NCBI GenBank assembly: GCA_025210475.1
Contig: JAOARW010000029.1
Coordinates: forward strand, 41,872 to 105,871
Origin: Carboxylicivirga sp.
GTDB taxonomy: Bacteria; Bacteroidota; Bacteroidia; Bacteroidales; Marinilabiliaceae
Direction of reading: 5' to 3'
Length of the DNA: 64,000 nucleotides
Below the pieces are notes generated by a model that saw only the letters and a program-made list of their open reading frames with translations, was not told the origin of the DNA and did not search any database. Positions within the stretch are counted from its first letter, which is position 1. The number at the start of each line of letters is the position of its first letter. Positions 7,666 to 17,000 of this stretch are shown one piece after another. Position numbers and translations under genes: made by a program.

Positions 7666-9858
7666 ATGAAGCATTTAACCATTTTACTGGCAGGGCTGTT
7701 GCTTTCTGTAACGGTATTTGCCCAGAAACAAACCGTATCTCTTGAAGATATAACCCAGAAAGGAACTTTTTATGCCCGTTCGGTGCGTGGACTACGCTCA
7801 ATGACTGACGGTATTCATTATACAACTTTGGAGCAAGGTAAGCGAATTGTGAAATATCAATATGCAACCGGTAAAAAAGTGGCCGTTGTTTTCGATCTCG
7901 ATAAAGAGATGAAAGGAGAATACGATATTAAAGGAATTCAAGGATATGAGTTTAATGGCGATGAATCAAAAATATTGATCTACACAAATGCCGAAACCAT
8001 TTATCGTCATTCATTTAAGGCCGATTATTACGTTTATGATATTCAGTATAACGAGCTCAAGCCTTTATCAGAAGGAGGAAAGCAGCAAGTGGCGTCATTC
8101 TCTCCGAATGGTGAAATGGTAGCTTTTGTACGGGATAACGACTTGTATTTGGTGAAACTGCGATTTGGAACAGAAAGCGCCATCACAACCGACGGCGAGT
8201 ACAATAAAATATTAAACGGTATACCTGATTGGGTGTATGAGGAGGAGTTTAGTTTTAACAAGGCCTACGATTGGTCGCCTGACAGTAAAGAGATCGCTTT
8301 TATTCGATTCGATGAGTCCAATGTAAAAGAGTTTTCATTCCCGATTTATAAAGCTTCGTTCCCTACTTATGAAGAATACAGCTTGTATCCGGGACAGTAT
8401 AAGTTTAAATACCCAAAGGCAGGTGAGGATAATTCTTTAGTAAGTGTGCATGTATATAATATTAAAAACCGCACCACAAAAACGATGGATATTGGTGAAG
8501 AAACCGATATTTATATTCCGCGGGTATTGTTTACAAAAACAGAAGGCAAGTTGGGAATTATGCGTATGAATCGTCATCAAAACTTTTTTGAATTGATGAT
8601 TGCCAATACCAATTCGGGCGTTTGTAATACTGTGTTTAGTGATCGCAATGAACGTTACGTGGAACAGGATGTATTAGACAACCTTCAGTTTATGGAAGAT
8701 GGTGAGCATTTTGTATATGTTGGTGAGATGGATGGTTATAACCACATTTACTTATATACCATGGCCGGCCGCAAAGTTCGTCAGATTACTAAAGGTGAGT
8801 GGGATGTGACCGATTACCTGGGCTACAATGCAAAAAACAAAATGTTTTACTACCAGGCTGCGGCCAAATCACCAATGCAGCGCGAGGTATATGCCATACG
8901 CACCGATGGTAAGAAATCTCTGAAATTTTCAACCGTCGAAGGAACAAATCGCGCCGTATTTAGCAAAGGATTTAAATACTACATCAATTATATGTCGAAC
9001 ACCACTACGCCAACACTGGTTACTTTGCACGATGGTAAAGGAAAGCAGATTCGTGTGCTGGAAGACAATAAAGGATTAAAAGATCGAGTAGCACAATATG
9101 CCATCAGTCCTAAGGAGTTTTTCAGTTTCAAAACTTCAGAGGGTGTCGACCTGAATGGCTGGATGGTAAAGCCTTTGAATTTCGATGCTTCAAAACAATA
9201 CCCTGTATTAATGGTGCAGTACAGTGGCCCTAACTCGCAGCAGGTGAAAGATACCTGGCGCATTGGCTGGGAGCAGTACCTGGCATCTGAAGGTTATATG
9301 GTGGCTTGTGTTGATCCGCGTGGAACGGGTGCACGAGGGGAAGAATTCCGTAAGTGTACTTATATGAAACTGGGTAAACTGGAGTCGGACGACCAGATTG
9401 AAGCCGCCAAATATTTGGGTTCACTGGATTATGTGGATGCGAATCGTATTGGTATTTGGGGATGGAGCTTTGGTGGTTTTATGAGCTCGCTTTGCCTGAG
9501 TAAGTCAGATGTGTTTAAAATTGGTATTGCTGTTGCTCCGGTAACCAACTGGCGTTATTACGATTCGATTTATACGGAACGTTACATGCGTAAGCCACAG
9601 GAGAATGCTAACGGCTACGACGATAACAGCCCTATTAACCATGTTAAAAACTTAAGCGGACGATTGTTCCTGATTCATGGATCGGCCGATGATAATGTGC
9701 ATTTCCAAAATGCCATGGAATATGTTGACCGCTTGGTGCAGGCCGGTAAGCAATTCAACTATTTTGTTTATCCAAACCGCAATCACTTCTTGAATGGTGG
9801 AAATGTGTACAATCACTTGTACCACATGAAGGCTGATTTTATTCTTCAGAATCTATAG
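7666..9858 (+). CDS. Dipeptidyl peptidase IV (S9B family)
   Basis: Exported serine exopeptidase that removes N-terminal dipeptides, usually after Pro or Ala. Signal peptide about residues 1-19 (LLLSVTVFAQ). The beta-propeller part carries the double-Glu motif in DWVYEEE (Glu192-194) that grips the free N-terminus. The C-terminal alpha/beta-hydrolase part has the nucleophile in GWSFGG (Ser601), Asp675 in GSADDNV and His707 in NRNHF. At 730 residues it has the usual length and all catalytic residues. It stands alone between its own promoter and a strong terminator. Likely feeds on oligopeptides in the periplasm; the exact cleavage preference is inference from the family. Confidence 0.95.
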   Translation: MKHLTILLAGLLLSVTVFAQKQTVSLEDITQKGTFYARSVRGLRSMTDGIHYTTLEQGKRIVKYQYATGKKVAVVFDLDKEMKGEYDIKGIQGYEFNGDESKILIYTNAETIYRHSFKADYYVYDIQYNELKPLSEGGKQQVASFSPNGEMVAFVRDNDLYLVKLRFGTESAITTDGEYNKILNGIPDWVYEEEFSFNKAYDWSPDSKEIAFIRFDESNVKEFSFPIYKASFPTYEEYSLYPGQYKFKYPKAGEDNSLVSVHVYNIKNRTTKTMDIGEETDIYIPRVLFTKTEGKLGIMRMNRHQNFFELMIANTNSGVCNTVFSDRNERYVEQDVLDNLQFMEDGEHFVYVGEMDGYNHIYLYTMAGRKVRQITKGEWDVTDYLGYNAKNKMFYYQAAAKSPMQREVYAIRTDGKKSLKFSTVEGTNRAVFSKGFKYYINYMSNTTTPTLVTLHDGKGKQIRVLEDNKGLKDRVAQYAISPKEFFSFKTSEGVDLNGWMVKPLNFDASKQYPVLMVQYSGPNSQQVKDTWRIGWEQYLASEGYMVACVDPRGTGARGEEFRKCTYMKLGKLESDDQIEAAKYLGSLDYVDANRIGIWGWSFGGFMSSLCLSKSDVFKIGIAVAPVTNWRYYDSIYTERYMRKPQENANGYDDNSPINHVKNLSGRLFLIHGSADDNVHFQNAMEYVDRLVQAGKQFNYFVYPNRNHFLNGGNVYNHLYHMKADFILQNL

Positions 9859-9901
9859 CAGTTCGCTACCTCACAGAAGGAAAGGAACTGATACTTATAC
9901 G

Positions 9902-9933
9902 AGGATCGCTTTGTTTAGAGGCGATCCTTTTTT
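9902..9933 (+). terminator. Terminator after the dipeptidyl peptidase
   Basis: Perfect 8-bp stem AGGATCGC / GCGATCCT (9902-9909, 9921-9928) followed by a T run to 9933. No T run on the other strand, so it acts on the plus strand only. Confidence 0.88.
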
Positions 9934-11028
9934 CTACAAATTAAATTGAGGATCTATTCTGATTGGGATGTGAAACAGAACCGGAACTTTCTTTCCTTGA
10001 TGTTCTCCGGGTTTCCATTTGGGCATTGACTTGATAACCTGAAAGACATTTTTTTCAAATTCTGTGAGTTTAAATGTAGGATGTTGATTAACAATGGTTG
10101 TGTTTCGAACGTTGCCCAAGGTGTCAATAATAAAGCTGACATTGACAGTAGTCTGGAAATCCTCAATGCATTTAGTATCCTGTTTAATATTTTCTGCAAG
10201 GTATTTGAATAATGCGGTTTCTCCACCAGGATACTCGGGCATTAGTTCTACAATAAGCACTGCTTTTTGATTATCTATTGTATCGATGTGTGTGATAGTG
10301 GATGGATCGGATTGAAGCAGACACTTTCCAATGAGTTGTTCGTGTTGGTCAAATTCTGAATAAAGACAAGGTTCGTTGTTGATCCACTCGATTTTTGACA
10401 GGAGCTTTTGCTTATCGTCATATCTTAAATCGGTGCCAAAAACAATAGTATCATTTCTGTAGAAACGATTATTAATAAGTTGGTTGCTTTGGTTGTAGAA
10501 TAGCCATTTGCCTTGATGTAATCCATATTTATCAATGTAATTAATGGTATCTCCATTATGGATTTGATAGCGGATATGATGGGTCTTGTACTTTTCCTCA
10601 GAAAAGTTAATATTTTGCTTGTTCAGCTTAATGGGGATTGAAGTGTGAGGAATGTCCTTTACCACATACATAAACTGAAAACAGCAATCACAATCCTCCA
10701 TCGATAAGTTGTAGGTGTATTCAGTTTCACCGGTATTAAGTGTGTCAATAATAATTTCAGGCTGTTCAAACGAAAGATACAATGTGTCGTTAAAGTAGAT
10801 GGCATCAGCTTTTAACTGCTCGGTATTTAAGCCACAATTGGCTATGGTAGTCAAGGTTAAATACAAAGTATCGTTCTGAATAAAAATATCCGACACCCTT
10901 TTGTTTAAGCGCGTAACATCCTCATTTTTGTCGCAGGTCGATGGGTAGAAGTCGATGAGATGACTCTCTTGTCCATTAAGACTTATGCAGATAACGAATA
11001 AGAGGGTTATAAGGTGTGTTACTTTCAT
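9934..11028 (-). CDS. TonB C-terminal-domain protein with MORN-like middle
   Basis: A 364-residue exported protein (signal peptide in MKVTHLITLLFVICISLNGQ). The start is taken as ATG 11028; an open extension to 11055 puts nine polar residues before the signal peptide. The middle part (about 170-240) has MORN-like phrases such as GLHQGKWLFYNQSNQL. The C-terminal 95 residues are a TonB-C fold: PEYPGGETALFKYLAENI, VNVSFIIDTLGNVRN and MPKWKPGEHQGKKVPV. Unlike a true TonB it has a cleavable signal and no proline-rich linker, so energy coupling is doubtful. A second protein of this kind is at 60181. It precedes no obvious partner; the M23 gene upstream is 46 bp away and probably cotranscribed. Confidence 0.82.
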   Translation of the reverse strand: MKVTHLITLLFVICISLNGQESHLIDFYPSTCDKNEDVTRLNKRVSDIFIQNDTLYLTLTTIANCGLNTEQLKADAIYFNDTLYLSFEQPEIIIDTLNTGETEYTYNLSMEDCDCCFQFMYVVKDIPHTSIPIKLNKQNINFSEEKYKTHHIRYQIHNGDTINYIDKYGLHQGKWLFYNQSNQLINNRFYRNDTIVFGTDLRYDDKQKLLSKIEWINNEPCLYSEFDQHEQLIGKCLLQSDPSTITHIDTIDNQKAVLIVELMPEYPGGETALFKYLAENIKQDTKCIEDFQTTVNVSFIIDTLGNVRNTTIVNQHPTFKLTEFEKNVFQVIKSMPKWKPGEHQGKKVPVLFHIPIRIDPQFNL

Positions 11029-11074
11029 TGTTATTTTGCTTAAATTCAGATACATTTCTGCCTATTGATTAGTG

Positions 11075-12040
11075 TTAATTGTTTCGAACTTTATCACCTT
11101 TAATTGGCATATAATCTTTTGTGATTGTGTCATTAAGCATTATGCTTTGAAAAAAACAGGAAGCACCTGTGGCCTTGTTCATGTCTTCGATGTTTTGAAT
11201 ATGAAAGTGCAGGTGAGCTTCAGATGAATTTCCGGAGTTACCACAGCGGCCTAATAAATCGCCTTGTTTAATTAATTGCCCTTGTTTAACGACGATACTT
11301 TGTTGTTTAAAGTGGGCAAAAAACAAATATTCTTTATTGGCGGTTTTCAATATAACGGTATTGCCAGGTGCATAAATTGGATTCAGTTCTCCTGGTTTGT
11401 TGTCTTTTACACCATCCACAACCAAAACAACTTCAGCATCGCAAGGTGATATTATATCTTTTCCAAAAGCATAATAATCGGTATTGTTTTGACCGTTGGA
11501 GGCATATGACTTTCCTTTTTCGTCGGTTATCACAAAATCGAAGGCGCCCTTTTGTGCCTGGTGTTCTACATGATAGTTTAAATCTTTGGTGGTTCCACCC
11601 CATACTACAGTCCACTCTCCATTAAAGGGTAAGATGAGCTCAGAAAGATTTCTTTTAAGCACCGGATAATTACTTTCTGTATATGGTTTTACAAATAAAC
11701 CATTGATTTTATTGTTATTATCAAGGGCTATATAAACAGCAAATGTGGCTCGTTCAAATTGGGTTTTATACAGAGCGCTAATGCCCTGCTCATATCGGAG
11801 AAATTCGCGGTTTTTAATCGTTCCGGCCTGGCGTTTTAATCCACTTAAGAACTCGCTTGTTTTATTAAGCGGCAAGGCCTGTTGCATATTTGCCGAGAAC
11901 AGATTGAATATTTCCTGGTATTGATCAGCATTGTAGAGTTGTTCAAATTTAGCAGCTGTAGTTTTGGAAGCTATTGTCTCGTTCTGGCTTTGAGCAGGTA
12001 AACAAATTAGTAAAATCGATAGGATTAATAGGTTTTTCAT
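11075..12040 (-). CDS. Exported M23 (LytM-like) peptidase with DUF3887-like N-terminus
   Basis: Predicted periplasmic peptidoglycan endopeptidase or its inactive relative. Signal peptide about residues 1-18 (LLICLPAQSQ). Residues 25-115 resemble DUF3887 (EQLYNADQYQEIFNLFS, and a later FVKPYT strand). The M23 part spans about 140-300, with VILKTANKEYLFFAHFKQQSIVV, GDLLGRCGNSGNS and the terminal HLHFHIQ motif. The first zinc motif, normally H-x3-D, is not clean: the best candidate is the stretch HQAQKGAFDF, with a wider spacing. So metal binding and activity are uncertain. Other possible cell-wall enzymes lie at 15808, 17001 and 49020. Confidence 0.82.
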   Translation of the reverse strand: MKNLLILSILLICLPAQSQNETIASKTTAAKFEQLYNADQYQEIFNLFSANMQQALPLNKTSEFLSGLKRQAGTIKNREFLRYEQGISALYKTQFERATFAVYIALDNNNKINGLFVKPYTESNYPVLKRNLSELILPFNGEWTVVWGGTTKDLNYHVEHQAQKGAFDFVITDEKGKSYASNGQNNTDYYAFGKDIISPCDAEVVLVVDGVKDNKPGELNPIYAPGNTVILKTANKEYLFFAHFKQQSIVVKQGQLIKQGDLLGRCGNSGNSSEAHLHFHIQNIEDMNKATGASCFFQSIMLNDTITKDYMPIKGDKVRNN

Positions 12041-12411
12041 TATGGTTGTGAGTTTATTGTATAATTGATGGTGAGGAGTTTATCCTGTAGTAGTTGATTT
12101 ATGCTAAATTATAATTTTTACTGTTTCAAGCTTGTAACTGTTTGTTTTATTTTCAAAAAAGCAATTGCGAGCATGCAAGCCCTTACCTCAGATATAAAAT
12201 GAGCTGTTGCAAGTATGCAGTAGCTTTTTTCAATTTTAAAAAGACATGTTACGCGTTTGAAATGCAATATTATAGTAAAAAATACAGAGCTAATTTTTGG
12301 GGTATGAGAATATAATTGTTTGGGGATGTTTGATACTGCATAAAAGTTAGGTTGATAAACGTTCTGAAAAGACCATTAACCCCCAGTTGGTAATCGTTTG
12401 ACCATAAAACA
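12041..12411 (+). other. Intergenic stretch with an imperfect direct repeat
   Basis: No open frame of note. Two 18-bp units at 12161-12178 and 12203-12220 agree at 13 of 18 positions (shared TTGC...AG.ATGCA), 42 bp apart, and are bracketed by AAAAAAGC and GCTTTTTT. Nothing else was recognised. Confidence 0.3.
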
Positions 12412-12444
12412 AAAGAGGAAGCCCTCAATCAGGACTTCCTCTTT
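12412..12444 (-). terminator. Terminator after the cold-shock gene
   Basis: Perfect 10-bp stem AAAGAGGAAG / CTTCCTCTTT with T-rich tail on the minus strand. Confidence 0.88.
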
Positions 12445-12473
12445 ACAGTACAGTAATAGAAAATATTATATAG

Positions 12474-12662
12474 TTATACTACTTTCACATTAACAGCGTT
12501 CAAGCCTTTACGACCTTCTTGTAAATCGAACTCTACGGTATCTCCTTCACGGATTTCATCAACTAATCCAGAAGCGTGTACAAAGTGTTCTTTACCATTT
12601 TCATCAGAGATAAAGCCGAAGCCTTTTGACTCATTGAAGAATTTTACTTTTCCTTTACTCAT
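12474..12662 (-). CDS. Cold-shock domain protein
   Basis: Small OB-fold RNA/DNA-binding protein of 62 residues. Both nucleic-acid motifs are visible: GKVKFFNESKGFGFIS (RNP1, KGFGFI) and EHFVHAS (RNP2, FVHAS). It is slightly shorter than the usual 65-70 residues because the C-terminal loop is trimmed. It probably acts as an RNA chaperone; whether it is cold-induced cannot be told. A TATGTTTG -7 box at 12699-12692 puts the transcript start about 23 nt before the ATG, so there is no long CspA-type leader. It has its own terminator, and uvrA lies upstream on the same strand. Confidence 0.95.
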   Translation of the reverse strand: MSKGKVKFFNESKGFGFISDENGKEHFVHASGLVDEIREGDTVEFDLQEGRKGLNAVNVKVV

Positions 12663-12691
12663 TTTATATCAATTGTAAATGTATAAGGATG

Positions 12692-12699
12692 CAAACATA
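12692..12699 (-). promoter_or_regulatory. Promoter -7 box of the cold-shock gene
   Basis: TATGTTTG on the minus strand fits TAnnTTTG; no good -33 box is seen. Confidence 0.5.
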
Positions 12700-12782
12700 C
12701 GCCAATTATTTGACTTTCAGTATTTTTTTGGGGATAAGTTTAAATTAGTTTTTCTTTCTTTTATAAGAAAGGCTTATTGCCC

Positions 12783-15647
12783 TTATTTTTTTAACTCTTC
12801 CTTTAGATATTTAGCCGTATAGCTTTTTCTGTTTTTTGCTACTTGCTCTGGTGTTCCGGCACAGATCAGTTTGCCACCAAAGCGGCCGCCATCGGGACCA
12901 ATATCAATCACATGGTCGGCTACTTTAATCACATCCAGATTGTGTTCAATTACCAATACGGTGTTGCCTTTGGCTACCAGGCGATGCAGTACATCCAGTA
13001 AAACACGTATGTCTTCAAAGTGCAAACCTGTGGTTGGTTCATCCAGTATGTAAATGGTTTTACCGGTGTCGCGCTTGGCCAGTTCGGCTGCCAGTTTTAC
13101 CCGCTGGCTTTCTCCACCGGAAAGTGTCGTAGATGGTTGTCCGAGTGTGATGTATCCCAGGCCAACATCCTGCAGGGTCTTAAGTATCTTCGATAGTTTC
13201 GGAATGTGTTGGAAGAATTCAACCGACTGGTTGATGGTCATGTCCAGCACATCGCTGATGGATTTTCCTTTATAACGCACTTCGCAGGTTTCGCGGTTGT
13301 AGCGTCGGCCTCCACAATCCGGGCATTCCACCATCACATCAGGCAGGAAGTTCATTTCGATTACCTGTACGCCACCACCTTTACAGGTTTCGCAACGTCC
13401 GCCAGCCACGTTAAAGGAGAAGCGGCCGGGTTTGTAGGCGCGTATTTTCGATTCGGGTAACTCGGCAAAAAGCTTGCGTATCTCGTCAAATATTTTGGTG
13501 TAGGTGGCCGGGTTGGAGCGTGGTGTTCGTCCCAATGGCTTTTGATCCACATCCACCACCTTATCAATGTGTTCGAGTCCTTCCACCTTTTTAAACGGCA
13601 GGGGATCTTTTACGGCGTTGTAGAAGTGTTGGTTCAGGATGGGGTAGAGGGTTTCGTTAACAAGTGTTGACTTGCCACTACCCGAAACACCCGTAACGCA
13701 AATCAGTTTTCCCAGAGGAAATTCCACACTTACATTCTGCAGGTTGTGGCCCGAAGCACCTGTAATTTTAAGCACTTTGCTGTTGCCTTCGCGTCGTTCT
13801 TTGGGTACAGCAATTTTCTTTTTACCCGTCAGGTAATCGGCCGTTAAGGAGTTGCTTTGCAGTATCTGCATAGGGGTGCCATGGGCTACAATTTCGCCAC
13901 CATGGCGTCCGGCATGGGGGCCCATGTCCACCACATAATCGGCAGCCATCATCATGTCGTGGTCGTGTTCTACTACCAACACGCTGTTACCCGTATCGCG
14001 CAACTGACTAAGCGAATCGATCAAACGGTGGTTGTCGCGCTGGTGAAGCCCGATGCTTGGTTCATCAAGAATGTAAAGCACATTAACCAGCTGCGATCCA
14101 ATTTGTGTAGCCAGACGAATCCGTTGGCTCTCACCACCCGATAGAGTCATGGCACTGCGGTTGAGTGAGAGGTATTCCAGACCAACATTGATCAGGAAAC
14201 CCAAACGATTACGAATTTCTTTGAGTACTTCGTAGCCGATGGTTTTTTGCTTCTCGCTCATGCGATCTTCCAACCCCTGGAACCATTCGTGCAAAAGACC
14301 CAGGTCCATGTCGGCCAATTCGGCAATGTTTTTATCGTCTATTTTAAAATGCAGTGCTTCACGATTCAGGCGTTGACCGTTACACTCGCTACAGCTGGAG
14401 TTTTTAATAAACTGATTGGCCCATTTGCGCGCCTTCATGGAAGTGTCGTTATCCTGTTGTTCCAATATGTACTTGATAACACCTTCGAAACTCAGATAGT
14501 AATTCGATGAAGAGCCAAGTGGCGTGTTTTTAAGCGTCAGAGGTTCACTGGAGCCATGTAAAATGGTATCCATAGCCTCTTCCGGTATATTTTTGATGGC
14601 TGTATTCAGGGTGAATCCATATTTCTCGGCGATGGCTTCAATCTGCCAGAATATCAGGTTGTTTTTATATTTTCCCAATGGGGCAATTCCTCCCTTTTTA
14701 ATGGTTGAACTGGCATCGGGCACAATCTTATCAAAATCAACTTCATCCACTGTGCCCAATCCTTTACACTTCGGACAGGCTCCCTGCGGCGAGTTAAACG
14801 AGAAGGAGTGAGGGGCAGGTTCGTTGTAGGAAATACCAGAACTGGGACACATCAGCTGACGGCTGTAAAAACGCTGTTCGTCCGTTTCTTTGTCAACCAG
14901 CATCATAATGCCTTTGCCATGTTGCATAGCCAGGCGGATGCTTTCCTTTAGGCGTTTACTGTCTTTTTTAGCTACGGCCACACGATCAACCACCATTTCA
15001 ATAAAATGGGTTTTATAGCGATCTACCTTCATGCCATGCACTACCTCTTTTATCTCTCCGTCGATACGCACATGTAGAAAGCCTTTCTTGCGAATTTGCT
15101 CAAATAGTTCCTTGTAATGACCTTTACGTCCCTTAACCAAAGGGGCGGCAATGTATACTTTTCGTCCGTTGAATTGGTCCAATATTAAGTCCAGAATCTG
15201 ATCGTCGGTATACTTGACCATTTTTTCCCCTGTTTGGTAGGAGAAGGCCTCTCCGGCACGAGCATAAAACAGGCGCAGGAAATCGTATATCTCAGTGATG
15301 GTGCCAACCGTTGAACGAGGGTTCTTACCTGTCGTTTTTTGTTCGATGGAAATCACCGGACTCAGGCCGGTAATCTTGTCCACATCGGGGCGCTCCATGT
15401 TACCCAAAAACTGCCTGGCATAAGCCGAGAATGTTTCGATGTAACGACGCTGTCCTTCGGCATAAATGGTGTCGAAGGCCAAAGACGATTTACCACTACC
15501 ACTTAAGCCGGTTACCACCACCAATTTATTTCGCGGAATAGTTACATCAATGTTCTGTAGATTGTGTACACGGGCACCGTATACATCTATTTGCTCGCTT
15601 TCATTTATCTGCTCAGAGGCAAGGGTACTTGTATCTTTCACTTTCAT
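12783..15647 (-). CDS. uvrA: UvrABC excinuclease subunit A
   Basis: ATPase that finds bulky DNA lesions and loads UvrB in nucleotide excision repair. Two ABC ATPase modules are complete: Walker [10 protein letters not shown] near the N-terminus and GVSGSGKST near residue 650, and two LSGGESQR signatures. The first zinc site has CPSSG ... [10 protein letters not shown], where the second Cys of the first pair is Ser; the second site, CETCKGGG ... CPDCGGRR, is intact. I believe the Ser variant is common in Bacteroidota UvrA and does not mark a broken gene. The ATG at 15647 is used; a TTG 18 bp upstream (15665) is possible. About 954 residues, normal length. Confidence 0.97.
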   Translation of the reverse strand: MKVKDTSTLASEQINESEQIDVYGARVHNLQNIDVTIPRNKLVVVTGLSGSGKSSLAFDTIYAEGQRRYIETFSAYARQFLGNMERPDVDKITGLSPVISIEQKTTGKNPRSTVGTITEIYDFLRLFYARAGEAFSYQTGEKMVKYTDDQILDLILDQFNGRKVYIAAPLVKGRKGHYKELFEQIRKKGFLHVRIDGEIKEVVHGMKVDRYKTHFIEMVVDRVAVAKKDSKRLKESIRLAMQHGKGIMMLVDKETDEQRFYSRQLMCPSSGISYNEPAPHSFSFNSPQGACPKCKGLGTVDEVDFDKIVPDASSTIKKGGIAPLGKYKNNLIFWQIEAIAEKYGFTLNTAIKNIPEEAMDTILHGSSEPLTLKNTPLGSSSNYYLSFEGVIKYILEQQDNDTSMKARKWANQFIKNSSCSECNGQRLNREALHFKIDDKNIAELADMDLGLLHEWFQGLEDRMSEKQKTIGYEVLKEIRNRLGFLINVGLEYLSLNRSAMTLSGGESQRIRLATQIGSQLVNVLYILDEPSIGLHQRDNHRLIDSLSQLRDTGNSVLVVEHDHDMMMAADYVVDMGPHAGRHGGEIVAHGTPMQILQSNSLTADYLTGKKKIAVPKERREGNSKVLKITGASGHNLQNVSVEFPLGKLICVTGVSGSGKSTLVNETLYPILNQHFYNAVKDPLPFKKVEGLEHIDKVVDVDQKPLGRTPRSNPATYTKIFDEIRKLFAELPESKIRAYKPGRFSFNVAGGRCETCKGGGVQVIEMNFLPDVMVECPDCGGRRYNRETCEVRYKGKSISDVLDMTINQSVEFFQHIPKLSKILKTLQDVGLGYITLGQPSTTLSGGESQRVKLAAELAKRDTGKTIYILDEPTTGLHFEDIRVLLDVLHRLVAKGNTVLVIEHNLDVIKVADHVIDIGPDGGRFGGKLICAGTPEQVAKNRKSYTAKYLKEELKK

Positions 15648-15807
15648 CAACTTAAGAACAAGCAAAGATAATTATTAGTTCGAATCAGATGATTTAAGGA
15701 GTAGGAAGAATTAAGATGCGAAATATAAGGTGCAGGGTAAAAGACTAAACACAAATCATAAAACTCTGAACTTTAATTCCAAAACCCTGAATCTAAAACT
15801 CAATACA

Positions 15808-16788
15808 TTATTCAGGTAAACTATCTTTTTTTGCTTCAGCCGGTTTGTTAATTATTTCTTCGGCGTGCTTGGGCAATTTAAGCGTGTATGTTTTTTTATT
15901 TGAATTAGTCAGGTAAGCTTCGCGTAACCACGGATTAAGATCTTTTAATTCTTTGTAGGTGGTACCATATTTTTGCGCAAATGTTGCAAAGTTTTTAACT
16001 CCTGATTTAATGTCGTAGTCAATCACATCAATGGTTGGGTATAAATCTTCTGCTTTTACATGGAATCCATAATGTTCGGGTCTGGAAAGAATTTCCTTAA
16101 TGGCCAGTATGCGGTATACGTAACGACCAGTTTCTTCGCCCAGCAACAAATCGTAGTAGCTATCTACCTTTTGTCGGTCCAATTGACGGTTAACTCCTGT
16201 ACGACCGGCATTATAGGCTGCAGCAGCCAAGGTCCAGCTACCATAATGTTCCTGCATTTTTTTGAGGTATTTACAGGCAGCAATAGTCGATTTCTCGATG
16301 TGGTAACGTTCGTCTACCTCTTTGCTTACTTCCAGGCCATATTCGCGGGCTGTGGTACGCATAAACTGCCATAATCCAACTGCTCCGGCTGGCGATTTGG
16401 CACGCGGCATAAAGCTACTTTCAATTAATGATAAGTACTTGAAATCATCGGGAACACCCTGTTCTTTCAGGATTGGCTCGATGATTGGAAAATAGCGGTT
16501 GGCACGCTTGATAAACAAAATCGTTTGTGATTGCCAGTAAGTGTTAACCAGCAGTTCGCGGTCAAAACTCTCTTTTACATCCATACGTTTAATTGGCGCT
16601 TCTTCTCCGGCAAAATTGATGGAAAGAGGAATGTCGAGAGAGGAAATAGCATAGCTACTCTCTTTGTTAATTGTGTTACCTGATTGGGTAACCGGTTCCG
16701 ACGAATGTATAAATAATTGTGATACCAAAACTATGGCAACAACAGCAACGGATACAGATAATAATTTCGTATAAAAGCTCACTTTCAT
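15808..16788 (-). CDS. Lytic transglycosylase, MltD-like (SLT domain)
   Basis: Cleaves the glycan strands of peptidoglycan. After an N-terminal membrane anchor or signal (about residues 5-25, LLSVSVAVVAIVLVSQLFI), the SLT domain covers about 105-230: YLSLIESSFMPRAKSP (catalytic Glu), GAVGLWQFMRTTAREYGL and AAAAYNAGRTGV. The C-terminal 60 residues (VKNFATFAQKYGTTYKELKDLNPWL) look like a LysM-type wall-binding repeat. The ATG at 16788 is preferred to a TTG at 16806. It lies downstream of no recognised partner; the M56-LytM gene upstream on this strand ends in its own terminator. Confidence 0.9.
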   Translation of the reverse strand: MKVSFYTKLLSVSVAVVAIVLVSQLFIHSSEPVTQSGNTINKESSYAISSLDIPLSINFAGEEAPIKRMDVKESFDRELLVNTYWQSQTILFIKRANRYFPIIEPILKEQGVPDDFKYLSLIESSFMPRAKSPAGAVGLWQFMRTTAREYGLEVSKEVDERYHIEKSTIAACKYLKKMQEHYGSWTLAAAAYNAGRTGVNRQLDRQKVDSYYDLLLGEETGRYVYRILAIKEILSRPEHYGFHVKAEDLYPTIDVIDYDIKSGVKNFATFAQKYGTTYKELKDLNPWLREAYLTNSNKKTYTLKLPKHAEEIINKPAEAKKDSLPE

Positions 16789-16941
16789 AATCTCACTCTT
16801 TTTCAACTTTCACCAAACGACACCAAAAATAATTTTTCAGTTCTTTAAACCAAAAAACGTGCCGCATTACTTATCAACACTTCGAACTTTTAAAAATGTG
16901 GCGGGTGTAAAAGTAGTACGCACAACTTTAAAAAATGTTCG

Positions 16942-16968
16942 AAAAAAAGAGCCCATTTAGAGCTCTTT
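16942..16968 (-). terminator. Terminator after the blaI / M56 operon
   Basis: Minus strand AAAGAGC...GCTCTTT (7-bp stem, 9-nt loop) followed by TTTT. Confidence 0.78.
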
Positions 16969-17000
16969 CAGGGAATTAGAAATAAAATTCAATCAGTTTC

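Noticed and set aside
12783..15647. uvrA as damaged because one zinc-site Cys is Ser
   Set aside because: All ATPase motifs and the second zinc site are intact, the length is normal, and I believe this Ser variant is usual in Bacteroidota UvrA.
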